Shown here one piece after another: positions 52,103 through 61,700 of a DNA stretch of 64,000 bases (position 1 is the stretch's first letter; the number at the start of each line of letters is the position of its first letter). Both the position numbers and the translations under genes were made by a program. Source of the stretch: Tolypothrix sp. NIES-4075 (GTDB lineage Bacteria; Cyanobacteriota; Cyanobacteriia; Cyanobacteriales; Nostocaceae); contig NZ_BDUC01000001.1 in NCBI RefSeq assembly GCF_002218085.1, positions 683,955 to 747,954 of the forward strand. Reading direction: 5' to 3'. A model generated the notes under the pieces. The model was given only the letters and a program-made list of their open reading frames with translations. It searched no databases and was not told the origin of the DNA.

Positions 52103-52331
52103 CGAACGCCAACGCACTCAATGTACTTCGTCGAAATGGTTATCTTTCCATCACAACAGCTCAAAGATTTCTCTCTAACGATATTGAAAAACTTAGAAAT
52201 GCTTGTGGAATGAAACAACCCCGCTCCTACGTAGTCAAAGCAGAAAAGGCGTATCTTTGCTTCGGGATTTGGTTTAAGTTTGACGAGCCAGTTGTCAACA
52301 GACGATGTTCGTACCACGATCAATCTTTAAC
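52103..52331 (+). pseudogene. 5'-truncated hypothetical coding remnant
   Basis: Directly after the palindromic element an open frame reads NALNVLRRNGYLSITTAQRF, then SNDIEKLRNACGMKQPRSYV and FGIWFKFDEP to TGA at 52329-52331. It has coding-like composition but no start, so the 5' part was probably lost with the element insertion. It converges on the mbtH gene and overlaps its end by five bases. Family unknown. Confidence 0.4.
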
Positions 52332-52551
52332 TTGATTGTGCTGATTTTTCCATTTGCTGACGCAGGCTAAGTGGTCTCATATCAGTCCACACTTCCTTGA
52401 TGTAAGCTAGGCATTCATCCTTTGTCCCGCTTTTACCAACATCTGTCCAACCAGGAGCGTTTTCCCGCTCACTAGGCCAAATTGAATACTGTTCTTCGTG
52501 ATTTATGACAACTTTGTAGATAGTTGTGTCTTCTTGGTCATTCCAACTCAT
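52327..52551 (-). CDS. MbtH-like protein (NRPS adenylation chaperone)
   Basis: 74 residues from ATG 52551. The MbtH core is complete: YKVVINHEEQYSIWPSE, then PGWTDVGKSGTKDECLAYI and WTDMRPLSLRQQ, with the conserved tryptophans. MbtH-like proteins bind adenylation domains and are often needed for their solubility or activity. It is the last gene of the NRPS cluster, 78 bp after the reductase-ending NRPS. A broken near-copy lies at 57083-57302. Confidence 0.95.
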   Translation of the reverse strand: MSWNDQEDTTIYKVVINHEEQYSIWPSERENAPGWTDVGKSGTKDECLAYIKEVWTDMRPLSLRQQMEKSAQSS

Positions 52552-52629
52552 AATTACTCCAAAAAATTGACACGCTTGTTTACTTGATCTGCTAGCACAG
52601 TTTTGCTACTCCTTTGTCCTATGATATCG

Positions 52630-55600
52630 CTATCTAGTAATAACTCCAGGTGCTTTATTTAAAGAATATCCAACTTTATCAATCTGCTGCGGAGCCTCCA
52701 GAAAACCACTACGAATGTAGTATGAGAAGTAGGTACTAAGTAATTCAGCGGTTATTTGTGGACAGTTGATACAGGTTCCTACAAGGTGATCGAGCGTATT
52801 CTGAGTGTCGAACTGTACCTTTACTGAGTTACCATCAGCTGCTTCCTCGTTAAATGTGTGTATTAGTGGATACAATGCATTATCTGGAGAATGTTCAGCA
52901 ACCTTCAGCAGTTCAGCTCGCCACTTGTCATACGAAATTTGTTGAAGCGAGTAACCAAAAGAGCGAATCCAAGTGACAAGGTTGTTCCAGTAAGCAGGGT
53001 GAGGATTAAAAATATGAAAGGTTTCCCCCAGTGATTTTTTCTGCCTTGATAAATAGATGATAGATTTGCTTGCATAGTCCACAGGAGTCATATCCATCAT
53101 TGTGTTTAAGTCTGGAACACTTCCGAGTTGAATGCAGCCTTTGATCATTCTAGAGATTAAGTCATCTGTTTTACAGATTCCTGTTTGACTGTGCCCTGAT
53201 ACTCTTCCTGGTCTATAGATACAGACAGGAAGTCCTCTAGTGCGTGCAATTGTTACTAACTTTTCAGCAACCCATTTACTCTGCTGGTAGCCACCAACAA
53301 GACTACCACCATGATCTAAAGAGTCATTTTCTCGAAATACCCGATCTTTAGTGAAGTCCACTAAGGCAAAAACGGAAAAGGTAGAAATATAATGTACAGG
53401 CTTCACTTTAATTTGGCTTGCCAATCTCAGGACTTCTTGAGTTCCAAGAACATTAGCTGCCTTAAGTTTAGGGTATGGATCAACGAAATTAACTAATGCG
53501 CCATTATGATAAATCACATCTATTGTACTTGCCAACAATTGAAATTGTTGATTGGAAAGACCAAAAAGTGGCTGAGATAAATCTCCTATAACTAAGATAA
53601 TTCTGGAACTAAAACATTCATTCCAGAGTGAGTAGAATTCAAGATTTGCTTGTATCTTCTTTTTGCCTTCTTCCACATTAGAGGAGCGTACCAAGCAATA
53701 AATGTCAGCATTGGTCTGCTCTAGGAGTTCATAGAGTAAAAAAGCTCCCAGAAAGCCTGTTGCTCCAGTTAGAAAAATACGTGCTGGTTCTGCGATCTGC
53801 TCAACGGGTATGTTGGCGGGACGAATTGTATCATCTAAAACAGCTTCTGCATTGAGATCCGTGACAGATATTGTAGCAGGTGGAGTCGGTTTGCAGTCAC
53901 GAACATTATCAATGGCTTGAGCCATCCCCGCAACTGTAGGTGTTTCGAGCAAAGCGTGTAAGGACAATTTTATTTTGAATGTATTTTGTACGCGGAAGAC
54001 CAGTTGAGTAGCTGTAAGCGAATGACCACCAAGATCAAAGAAATTGTCATTGACACCTACAAGCTCAAGCCGAAGCACTTGAGTCCAAATTTCAGCCAGT
54101 ACCTCCTCGGTTGGTGTGCGGGGAGCTACAAAAGTTTTTTCTAGTTCGGGTTGTGCCAACTCAGGATCTGGTAGTGCCTTGCGGTTTACTTTGCCGTTGG
54201 GCGTCAGTGGTAGGGTATCCAGCACCACGAAAGCACTAGGCACCATGTATTCAGGTAGTTTTTGTTTTAGGAAGGAGCGCAGGTCACTAATTGTGGGTAT
54301 CTGCTCTTGATGCGGGACAATGTAGGCTACTAAACGTCGATCGCCTGGAATATTTTCTTTGGCGATGACCACAGTTTCTCGCACATTTGGGTGTTGGTTG
54401 AGTAAAGCTTCAATTTCTCCCAGTTCAATTCGGTAGCCCCGTATTTTCACTTGTTCGTCAATTCGTCCCAGGTACTCTATGTTACCATTTTCCTGGTAGC
54501 GAACCAAGTCCCCAGTTTTATACAAGCGTTCCCCAGCCTTGTTGTTAAAAAAGTTGAGAATGAACTTTTCAGATGTAAGTTCTGGTCGATTGAGATAACC
54601 ACGGGCTAAAGATACACCGCCGATGTGTAGTTCTCCAGGAACTCCCACAGGAACTGGCTTTTCGTGTTTGTCTAAAATGTAAAATTGCGTGTTGGCAATT
54701 GGGCGACCGATAGAAACGATGCCGTCAGATGAAGAAGCACTGTTGAGAGTCTCTACCTTGTGGACAGCTGACCAAATGGTGGTTTCTGTAGGACCGTATA
54801 GGTTCCACAGTTCGGTGCCCCGTTCAAGCAACTGATTGGCGAGTTCGCGCTTGAGTGCTTCACCACCGCAGAGAATTTTCAATTCCCTACTGTCCTGCCA
54901 TCCTGATGCTAGAAGCAGCCGCCAAGTTGCTGGAGTGGCTTGCATAATTGTAGCACCCTCAGATGACAGACCCTTTAATAACTCGGTTCCATCAGTAGCA
55001 ACTTCGCGGCTGATTACTACTAAACGAGCGCCCACAATCAGCGGTAGGTACAATTCCAGTGCGGCAATATCAAAAGATAATGTGGTAACTGATAAGAGGG
55101 TATCTCTCTGGTTTAGTTCTAGAGTAAGGCGCATAGCATTTAAGAAGTTAACTAAAGCACCATGCAGAATTTGAACTCCTTTTGGTTTGCCAGTGGAGCC
55201 GCTCGTGTAAATTACGTAAGCCAAATCCTCGGATGTTACCTTGCTGTACGGATTGTCTTCGCTTTCTTGAGCAATCTCTTGCCAGTCGGCATCCAAGCAT
55301 ACTACCTTAGCTTTATGTTCCGGCAATGTTGCCATCAACCGCTCTTGGGTTAGCAGCACTGGCACGCCAGCATCTTCTAGCATAAATGTCAAGCGATCGC
55401 GTGGGTAGGCAGGGTCTAACGGCATATACGCTCCACCCGCCTTGAGAATGCCCAGCAGTCCCACCACCATTAACAGCGATCGCTCTACACACAGACCGAC
55501 CAACACTTCCGGTTCCACACCTAATCTCTGTAGGTGGTGCGCTAATTGATTTGCTTTTGTATTAAGCTCGCGGTAGGTGAGTTGCTTGTCTTCAAACACC

Positions 55601-57045
55601 ACCGCTACCGCATCCGGCGTCTTTTCTACCTGTTGCTCAAATAACTGATGGATACATTGTTTGGGATAATCTGCTTGGGTTTTGTTCCATTCCACCAGTA
55701 TTTGATCAAGTTCTGCGGCAGTCAGTAGCGGTATATCTGATAGCTGTTGATCGGGATTGGCAATAATCCCTTCTAATAAAGTTTGAAAATGATTTGCCAT
55801 GCGAGCGATCGTCGCAGCGTCAAAACGCTGTCCATCGTAGATGAACCGTAAAGACAATTGTGCACCAGGCACCGCCATTATTGTTAGAGGATAGTTTGTC
55901 TTCTCAAAAGTACGAACATCACTTATTTGCAGGTTCAAATTTTGCTCTTGTAAAGCAGCATCTACGGGATAATTCTCAAACACCACTATACTTTCAAACA
56001 GCGACTGTCCTCGCGGCACATCGCTCCATTCCTGGACTTGTACTAGTGGACTGTACTCATATTGGCTAATTTCAAAGAGTTGCTTCTGTATTTGCTTCAA
56101 CAAAGGAAAAATTGAGCGATCGCCCTGCACGCTTACCCGCATGGGCAGGGTGTTGATAAATAGACCGACTATCGATTCCAAGCCGAGTAAGGCTGCTGAA
56201 CGACCTGAAACAGTAACACCAAAAACCACGTCGGTTTCGCCACTGTATCGTGAGAGAAGTAAAGCCCAAGCTGCTTGCACTAAGGTGTTTAACGTCAGTT
56301 GATGCTGTCGTGCCAAAGACACTAGTGCTGTTGTTGCTGTTGGTGATAGCTCAAGAAGCTGCTCGTTGTAGCTTTCTTGCAAACTGGACTTTTGCTGTGT
56401 ATCGACTACAAGCGGTGTTGGTGCTGTCAAACCCTTGAGTGTTTGCCGCCAAAATTCTTCGGCAGCTGCCAAGTTTTGCTTCTGTAACCAGGCAATGTAC
56501 TCGCGGTAGGAACGACTCGGTTGCAGTTGTAAATCTTGCTTCTGAGATAATGCTTCGTAAAAGCCCAGCACTTCCTTGAACACCAAAGGCAGTGACCACC
56601 CATCTATAAGTATGTGGTGATAACTCCACACAAATTGATACACGTCCTCGGACATTTGAATTAGGGTCAGGCGCATCAGTGGTGCCTTGGACAGTTGAAA
56701 ACCACGCTGGCGATCGGACTCAAGAAAGGCTTGTAGTTGCTGTTGCTGCTCATCAGGAGATAGTCCGATCCAAGAATGGATCTCCACTGGTAGTTTCACC
56801 TGTCGGTACACCACCTGTAGCGGCTGGTCTTGACGTTCCCAAATGAAAGCAGTTCGTAGAACTACATGCCGCGCTACTACTTGCTGCCATGCTGCACTGA
56901 AAGCCTCAACATCCAGTTTCCCTGTAAAAGTACAACTCAATTGCTGACAATACACCCCTGAAGAAGGAGCATAAATGGTGTGGAACAGCATACCCTGCTG
57001 CACCGGGGATAGTTGATAAATGTCTTCAATATTATTCTTTTTCAT
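52630..57045 (-). CDS. Terminal NRPS module C-A-PCP with thioester reductase domain
   Basis: 1471 residues from ATG 57045. Condensation domain at about 1-440 with HHILIDGW (143-150); its LSPVQQGMLFH start is of the type that accepts D-configured donors. Adenylation domain at about 470-970: YTSGSTGKPKG, YGPTETTIWSA; pocket residues by PheA numbering D235 I236 L239 Q278 L299 G301 L322 I330 W331, a glycine-type code as I recall. PCP serine in LGGHSL near 1010. Reductase at about 1085-1440: TGATGFLG nucleotide site, and YQQSK with the catalytic Tyr/Lys. NAD(P)H release would give an aldehyde or alcohol. It lies downstream of the E-terminated NRPS and the exporter. Confidence 0.95.
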   Translation of the reverse strand: MKKNNIEDIYQLSPVQQGMLFHTIYAPSSGVYCQQLSCTFTGKLDVEAFSAAWQQVVARHVVLRTAFIWERQDQPLQVVYRQVKLPVEIHSWIGLSPDEQQQQLQAFLESDRQRGFQLSKAPLMRLTLIQMSEDVYQFVWSYHHILIDGWSLPLVFKEVLGFYEALSQKQDLQLQPSRSYREYIAWLQKQNLAAAEEFWRQTLKGLTAPTPLVVDTQQKSSLQESYNEQLLELSPTATTALVSLARQHQLTLNTLVQAAWALLLSRYSGETDVVFGVTVSGRSAALLGLESIVGLFINTLPMRVSVQGDRSIFPLLKQIQKQLFEISQYEYSPLVQVQEWSDVPRGQSLFESIVVFENYPVDAALQEQNLNLQISDVRTFEKTNYPLTIMAVPGAQLSLRFIYDGQRFDAATIARMANHFQTLLEGIIANPDQQLSDIPLLTAAELDQILVEWNKTQADYPKQCIHQLFEQQVEKTPDAVAVVFEDKQLTYRELNTKANQLAHHLQRLGVEPEVLVGLCVERSLLMVVGLLGILKAGGAYMPLDPAYPRDRLTFMLEDAGVPVLLTQERLMATLPEHKAKVVCLDADWQEIAQESEDNPYSKVTSEDLAYVIYTSGSTGKPKGVQILHGALVNFLNAMRLTLELNQRDTLLSVTTLSFDIAALELYLPLIVGARLVVISREVATDGTELLKGLSSEGATIMQATPATWRLLLASGWQDSRELKILCGGEALKRELANQLLERGTELWNLYGPTETTIWSAVHKVETLNSASSSDGIVSIGRPIANTQFYILDKHEKPVPVGVPGELHIGGVSLARGYLNRPELTSEKFILNFFNNKAGERLYKTGDLVRYQENGNIEYLGRIDEQVKIRGYRIELGEIEALLNQHPNVRETVVIAKENIPGDRRLVAYIVPHQEQIPTISDLRSFLKQKLPEYMVPSAFVVLDTLPLTPNGKVNRKALPDPELAQPELEKTFVAPRTPTEEVLAEIWTQVLRLELVGVNDNFFDLGGHSLTATQLVFRVQNTFKIKLSLHALLETPTVAGMAQAIDNVRDCKPTPPATISVTDLNAEAVLDDTIRPANIPVEQIAEPARIFLTGATGFLGAFLLYELLEQTNADIYCLVRSSNVEEGKKKIQANLEFYSLWNECFSSRIILVIGDLSQPLFGLSNQQFQLLASTIDVIYHNGALVNFVDPYPKLKAANVLGTQEVLRLASQIKVKPVHYISTFSVFALVDFTKDRVFRENDSLDHGGSLVGGYQQSKWVAEKLVTIARTRGLPVCIYRPGRVSGHSQTGICKTDDLISRMIKGCIQLGSVPDLNTMMDMTPVDYASKSIIYLSRQKKSLGETFHIFNPHPAYWNNLVTWIRSFGYSLQQISYDKWRAELLKVAEHSPDNALYPLIHTFNEEAADGNSVKVQFDTQNTLDHLVGTCINCPQITAELLSTYFSYYIRSGFLEAPQQIDKVGYSLNKAPGVITR

Positions 57046-57082
57046 TTATTTCTTTAGCTGAAGATAAATTTAATATTTAGCT

Positions 57083-57302
57083 TTATTGTGCCGATTTTTC
57101 CATTTGCCGGCGCAGGCTGAGTGGTCTCATATCAGTCCACACTTCTTTTATGTAAGCTAGGCATTCTTCCTTTGTCCCACTTTTATCAACATCTGTCCAA
57201 CAAGCGTGCATTTTCCCGCTCACTAGGCCAAATTGAATATTGTTGTTCGTGATTTACAACCACTTTGTAGATAGTTGTGTCTTCTTGGTCATTCCAACTC
57301 AT
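57083..57302 (-). pseudogene. Second mbtH copy, frameshifted
   Basis: ATG 57302 opens MSWNDQEDTTIYKVV, identical at the start to the intact mbtH, and runs to SERENA. There a small rearrangement (AACAAGCGTGCA on the plus strand where the intact gene has AACCAGGAGCG) adds one base and shifts the frame into a stop. The other frame continues VDKSGTKEECLAYIKEVWTD and RRQMEKSAQ to TAA. It sits between the MFS gene and the reductase NRPS. Confidence 0.85.
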
Positions 57303-57378
57303 AATTACTCCAAAAATTACATTTAGTTTACTTGTGCCAGCACTGTTTTGCTATTTACTTGCATACACAGCCAGTTAT

Positions 57379-58665
57379 TTAGTGGGGGATAAAATTTGGT
57401 AGCTCAGACTCTACCAGTCGCAAGCGCGGAGAAAGATAGCTGGTAACAGTTGCTGTCATCATGAGCATTCCCATGAGGATGAACAGCAAGCCAATGCCAC
57501 GTCCCGATCCGACACCAATTATCTTTCCAACACTTCCAGCTAACGGTCCATTAATGGTAAGCAGCGGCTCAAACACATAGTCAGCTAGCGGTCCAGCACT
57601 TAGGTAAGCAAGCAGCAAGGATAAATCGATCAGCATTCGGTTGAAAGCGAAGACTCTTGCCTGCACATCAAGCGCAACTTTGGTCTGAAAAATGGCTTGC
57701 CTAGCACTGACAACGATCGGCAGACTGAAGAAGTGAAAGAAAATGGCAACAGTACACAGCAAAACGTCACGACGCAGCCCAGCCAGCAACATGCATAACC
57801 CGCCCAACATCATAAACCCGAGTACGCTATATATGCGGCGCTTCCCTCCACCCCAAGTGCTGATGAGTGCTGTGCCGAGTAGCATACCGCTGCCACCGAT
57901 GGACAGCATAGTGCCAAGTACAGCGGGCGAGGTAAAAGAAAGGAACAGTGGTGTCGATAGCACAATGGCAGTTCCCTCAACAAAATGGTAGACACAGTTA
58001 AGAATCAATAACCAGAACAAACCAGGTCGATTTGTGATATAATCCCAGCCTACCAAGGCATCCTGCCACACTGAGCTTTTCAACCCTTCGGCTTTTGTCG
58101 TAGTTCTAGGTTTGGGCAGCCGAACCAGCAAGAGCATCACAAGGCAGAAAACGAAGGTAATTCCGTCAAGTATAAGGACACCTTCAATCTGAATAGTCAC
58201 TAGGAGAAAGCCTCCTAGCACTGGCGAAATTAGCTGCGAGACAGCTAGCCCTAGTTGGAACATAGCATTGGCACGAACTAAATGCTGCGGTGGTACAAGC
58301 AGTGGGATCACAGCATTATAAGCAGGCCACTGCAAGGCGTTGAAAGCGGAACTAGCAGCTGTTGCTGCGTAGATATGCCAGATTTCAAGATGTCCAATGA
58401 AATATAGCACTGCAATCGAAAGGATGCTCAACCCAGCTCCACAATTGCTCAAAATTATTACCTTGCGTCGGTCCCGCCGATCCCCAAGCGAACCCGCAAG
58501 CGGGGAGACGATCATGCCCGGTAGCAAAGTAAACAAAGAAATCAACGCAAACTGAGTGACTGAGTTCGTATTTTTGTACACCCATATACTTAAAGCAAAG
58601 CCAGTAAGACCAGAGCCAAGGAGCGATGCCAGTTGTCCAATCCAGATGATTATAAAAGTCCGCAT
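57379..58665 (-). CDS. MFS efflux transporter (enterobactin-exporter-like)
   Basis: 428 residues from ATG 58665 (MRTFIIIWIGQLASLLGSGL). Twelve hydrophobic segments, with the MFS loop 2-3 motif GSLGDRRDRRKVII and a long central loop after segment 6 (LPKPRTTTKAEGLKSSVW). It resembles the MFS_3/EntS-type exporters found in siderophore and peptide clusters. It lies between the two NRPS genes on the same strand, so it most likely exports the peptide. Its start codon overlaps the end of a short degenerate reading frame. Confidence 0.9.
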   Translation of the reverse strand: MRTFIIIWIGQLASLLGSGLTGFALSIWVYKNTNSVTQFALISLFTLLPGMIVSPLAGSLGDRRDRRKVIILSNCGAGLSILSIAVLYFIGHLEIWHIYAATAASSAFNALQWPAYNAVIPLLVPPQHLVRANAMFQLGLAVSQLISPVLGGFLLVTIQIEGVLILDGITFVFCLVMLLLVRLPKPRTTTKAEGLKSSVWQDALVGWDYITNRPGLFWLLILNCVYHFVEGTAIVLSTPLFLSFTSPAVLGTMLSIGGSGMLLGTALISTWGGGKRRIYSVLGFMMLGGLCMLLAGLRRDVLLCTVAIFFHFFSLPIVVSARQAIFQTKVALDVQARVFAFNRMLIDLSLLLAYLSAGPLADYVFEPLLTINGPLAGSVGKIIGVGSGRGIGLLFILMGMLMMTATVTSYLSPRLRLVESELPNFIPH

Positions 58666-58765
58666 TTTTCGGTTGCTAAATTATCTGCCTGTGCCTGCTC
58701 AATGCAGCGTTTCAATTGTTCTGCCAGAACTTGGACGTTGGGGAAACCGAATTATTCTTTTTCAT
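58650..58765 (-). pseudogene. Short frameshifted reading frame between the NRPS and MFS genes
   Basis: ATG 58765 follows the NRPS stop directly (TAA-ATG) and starts MKKNN, as the reductase NRPS does, but stops after 17 codons. The other frame reads VQVLAEQLKRCIEQAQADNL, then ATEKCGLL and TAA at 58652-58650, overlapping the MFS start. It looks like the collapsed ends of a lost gene, perhaps an NRPS or accessory gene. Confidence 0.45.
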
Positions 58766-61700
58766 TTAGTAATCCAAATCCTCCTGTTGTAGTTGTGCAA
58801 TCAACTCGTCAAGGTCTGTTTGGCTTAAGTCTGCTACGGGAAAGTCTGAAGGTGTGTAACCTCCAACCTCAGGAGATAAACAATGAGCAATCAGCGCTTG
58901 CAAGGCTTGCAAAAACTTGTGTGCTAGACTCTCAACTGTGCTGTCCAGATGCACTTTTTCACTGTAGGTCCAATTCAGTCGCAGCTGATCCTCTAAAATT
59001 AAGCCACTAACATCCAGCAAATGGCTGCGGTTTGCGATCGGGCTACGGCTAGGTTCGGTAGATTCACTGACAACTTTGAAAATAGAAGATGTTTGTAGCA
59101 GTTGATCGAATTGACCCAAATAGTTGAAACTTACCTGAGCTTGTGGTAAGGCTTTTAGTTTGGCGGCAATTTCGGTGTCGCCTTTGAGATAGCGCAGCAA
59201 GCCATAGCCAATACCTTGCTGCGGAACCGAACGCAGTTGCTCTTTGACAGACTTTAAGGTGTCACCTAGATTGTCTGTTAGTAGCTCTAACACCACTGGA
59301 AAGATGGTGCTAAACCATCCCACAGTGCGTGATAAATCTAAATTTTCAAAAATGTCTTCTCGTCCATGACCTTCCAAGTTTAGCAGGATAGAGTTCGACC
59401 CAGTCCATTGAGCTAATACCTGCACCAAGGCTGTAAGCAACACGTCATCGATTTGTGTGCTGTACGCTTTTGGCACCTCTTCGAGTAATACACGGGTTTC
59501 TTCTACAGACAATGATACAGACACCGTACGTGCAGATGCTTCGGTGTTCGTACCCAGAGGATAGTCTACTGGTATGCTTGCAACTTGCTCATATGATTCT
59601 GTTAGCCAATAACCCAGTTCTTTTTCCAAGGGTTGTGATTGTGCATACTCTGCCAATCGTTGCGCCCAATGTTTGAACGCTGTGGTCTTCGGTGGCAATT
59701 GTATGGCTGCGCCGCCACTGAGTTGCTGGTAGGCTGTTTGCAAGTCTGACAACAAAATCTGCCATGATACAACATCTACTGCTAAGTGGTGGATGACTAT
59801 TAGCAGTTTGCTGGGCAAGCGATCGCCAAGAAACAACCAAGCAACTTGCACCACTGGTCCGTTTGACAGGTTTAAGCTAGTTTGTAGTTCTGCGACTTTT
59901 GCTTCAATCGCAGCTTTGTGCTGTGCTTCTGGTAGTGTTGATAAATCTATCTGGGTAAATGGCACGCGATCGTCAACCGCAGCGTTCTTCTGCTGCCAAC
60001 CAGAATTTGTTCTCTCAAAACGCAAGCGCAAGGCATCATGATGTACTAGCAACTGCTGCACAACTTGCTCTAAAATATTAGGCTCAATAGCTAGTTGCAT
60101 TTGCAGCAACAATGTTTGGTTCCAGTGTGCTGGCTCAGGTAAATTCTGCTCAAAGAACCAGTGCTGAATTGGTGTCAGCGGCAATGCCCCTGTCATTACA
60201 CCTTGTTCAGCTTGATTAACAGCAGTTGTACCTGCTGCTAATTCTGCGATCGTCTGACGCTCAAACAGTTGTTTCACTGTCAGTTGCAGTCCGGCTTGAT
60301 TGGCTTTGGCAACTACTTGAATGGTGAGAATAGAATCGCCACCAAGTTCAAAGAAGTTGTCATAGACACCGACACGTTCTATACCCAGCAGCGATGCCCA
60401 GATTCCAGCTAGCATTTCTTCAGTTGGTGTTCTGGGAGCAACAAAGTTGTCTGATTCAAGTTGCCCTCCGGGTTCGGGTAAGGCACGACGGTCAACTTTG
60501 CCATTGGGTGTCAGCGGTAAGCTATCGAGTACCACAAAATAAGAGGGCACCATGTACTCGGGTAGCTGCTGCTTGAGAAAGTCACGCAACTGGCTAATGG
60601 TGGGTGCAGGCTCAACCTGAGGTACAATGTAAGCCACTAAGCGCTTGTCGCCCGCAATCTCTTTGGCGATGACGACTGAAAGTTGCACACTAGGGTGTTG
60701 GCTCAGTTGTGCCTCAATTTCTCCAAGTTCCATGCGGAAGCCACGGATCTTGACTTGATGGTCAATGCGTCCGAGATACTCAATGTTGCCATCAGTGAGG
60801 TAGCGGACTAAATCTCCAGTTTTGTACAACCTCGAACCGGCATCGCCAAACAAGTTGGGAATAAACTTCTCGGCTGTTAACTCCGGACGGTTGAGGTAGC
60901 CACGAGCTAGTCCATCTCCACCAATGTGCAATTCGCCCGGTACGCCTACGGGTACAGGTTGCAGATTGGCGTCAAGCAGATAAAATTGGGTGTTGGCAAT
61001 TGCCCCTCCTATGGACACCGACCCAGAACCGGGCTGTACTTGGGATACGGCTGACCAGATGGTGGTTTCTGTCGGACCGTACATATTCCACAAGCTATCT
61101 GCGCGTTCGAGCAATTGACTTGCAAGTTCCCGGGATAAAGCTTCACCACCGCAGAGTATTTTCAATTGCTGGTTGCCAATCCAACCCGCTGAAGTCAGCA
61201 GTCGCCAAGTGGCGGGTGTGCCTTGCATCACCGTCGCGCTTGATGTCGCCAAGGCAGCTGTGCTTTGACCACCATCAGCAACAACTTCCCGACTGACGAC
61301 TACACATGCACCCAAGCTCAACGGTCCAAACAGTTCCAACGCGGCAATATCAAAGGTAATGGTAGTCACCGCCACCAGCACATCTGATGACACCAGACCC
61401 GGTTGGCGAGACATTGATGTTAAGAAATTTACCACGGCATCGTGGCGAATTTGCACTCCTTTTGGTCGTCCGGTGGAGCCACTGGTGTAGATTGCATAGG
61501 CGAGGTTGTCAGCCTGAACGCCACTATCAGGGTTGGATGAACTGTGGTCGCTGTACGAATTTTTGTCCAAGTAGACAACACGTCCATCATATTCGGTCAG
61601 CGTTGGCAGCAATTGTTGTTGCACAAGCAGCACTTCTACACCGGCGTCTTCTAAAATGTACGCCAATCGCTCTGTTGGATAAATCGGGTCAAGTGGTACA

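Noticed and set aside
52104..52323. 81-codon minus-strand frame
   Set aside because: The plus-strand frame over the same bases has better coding character; neither strand gives a known family.
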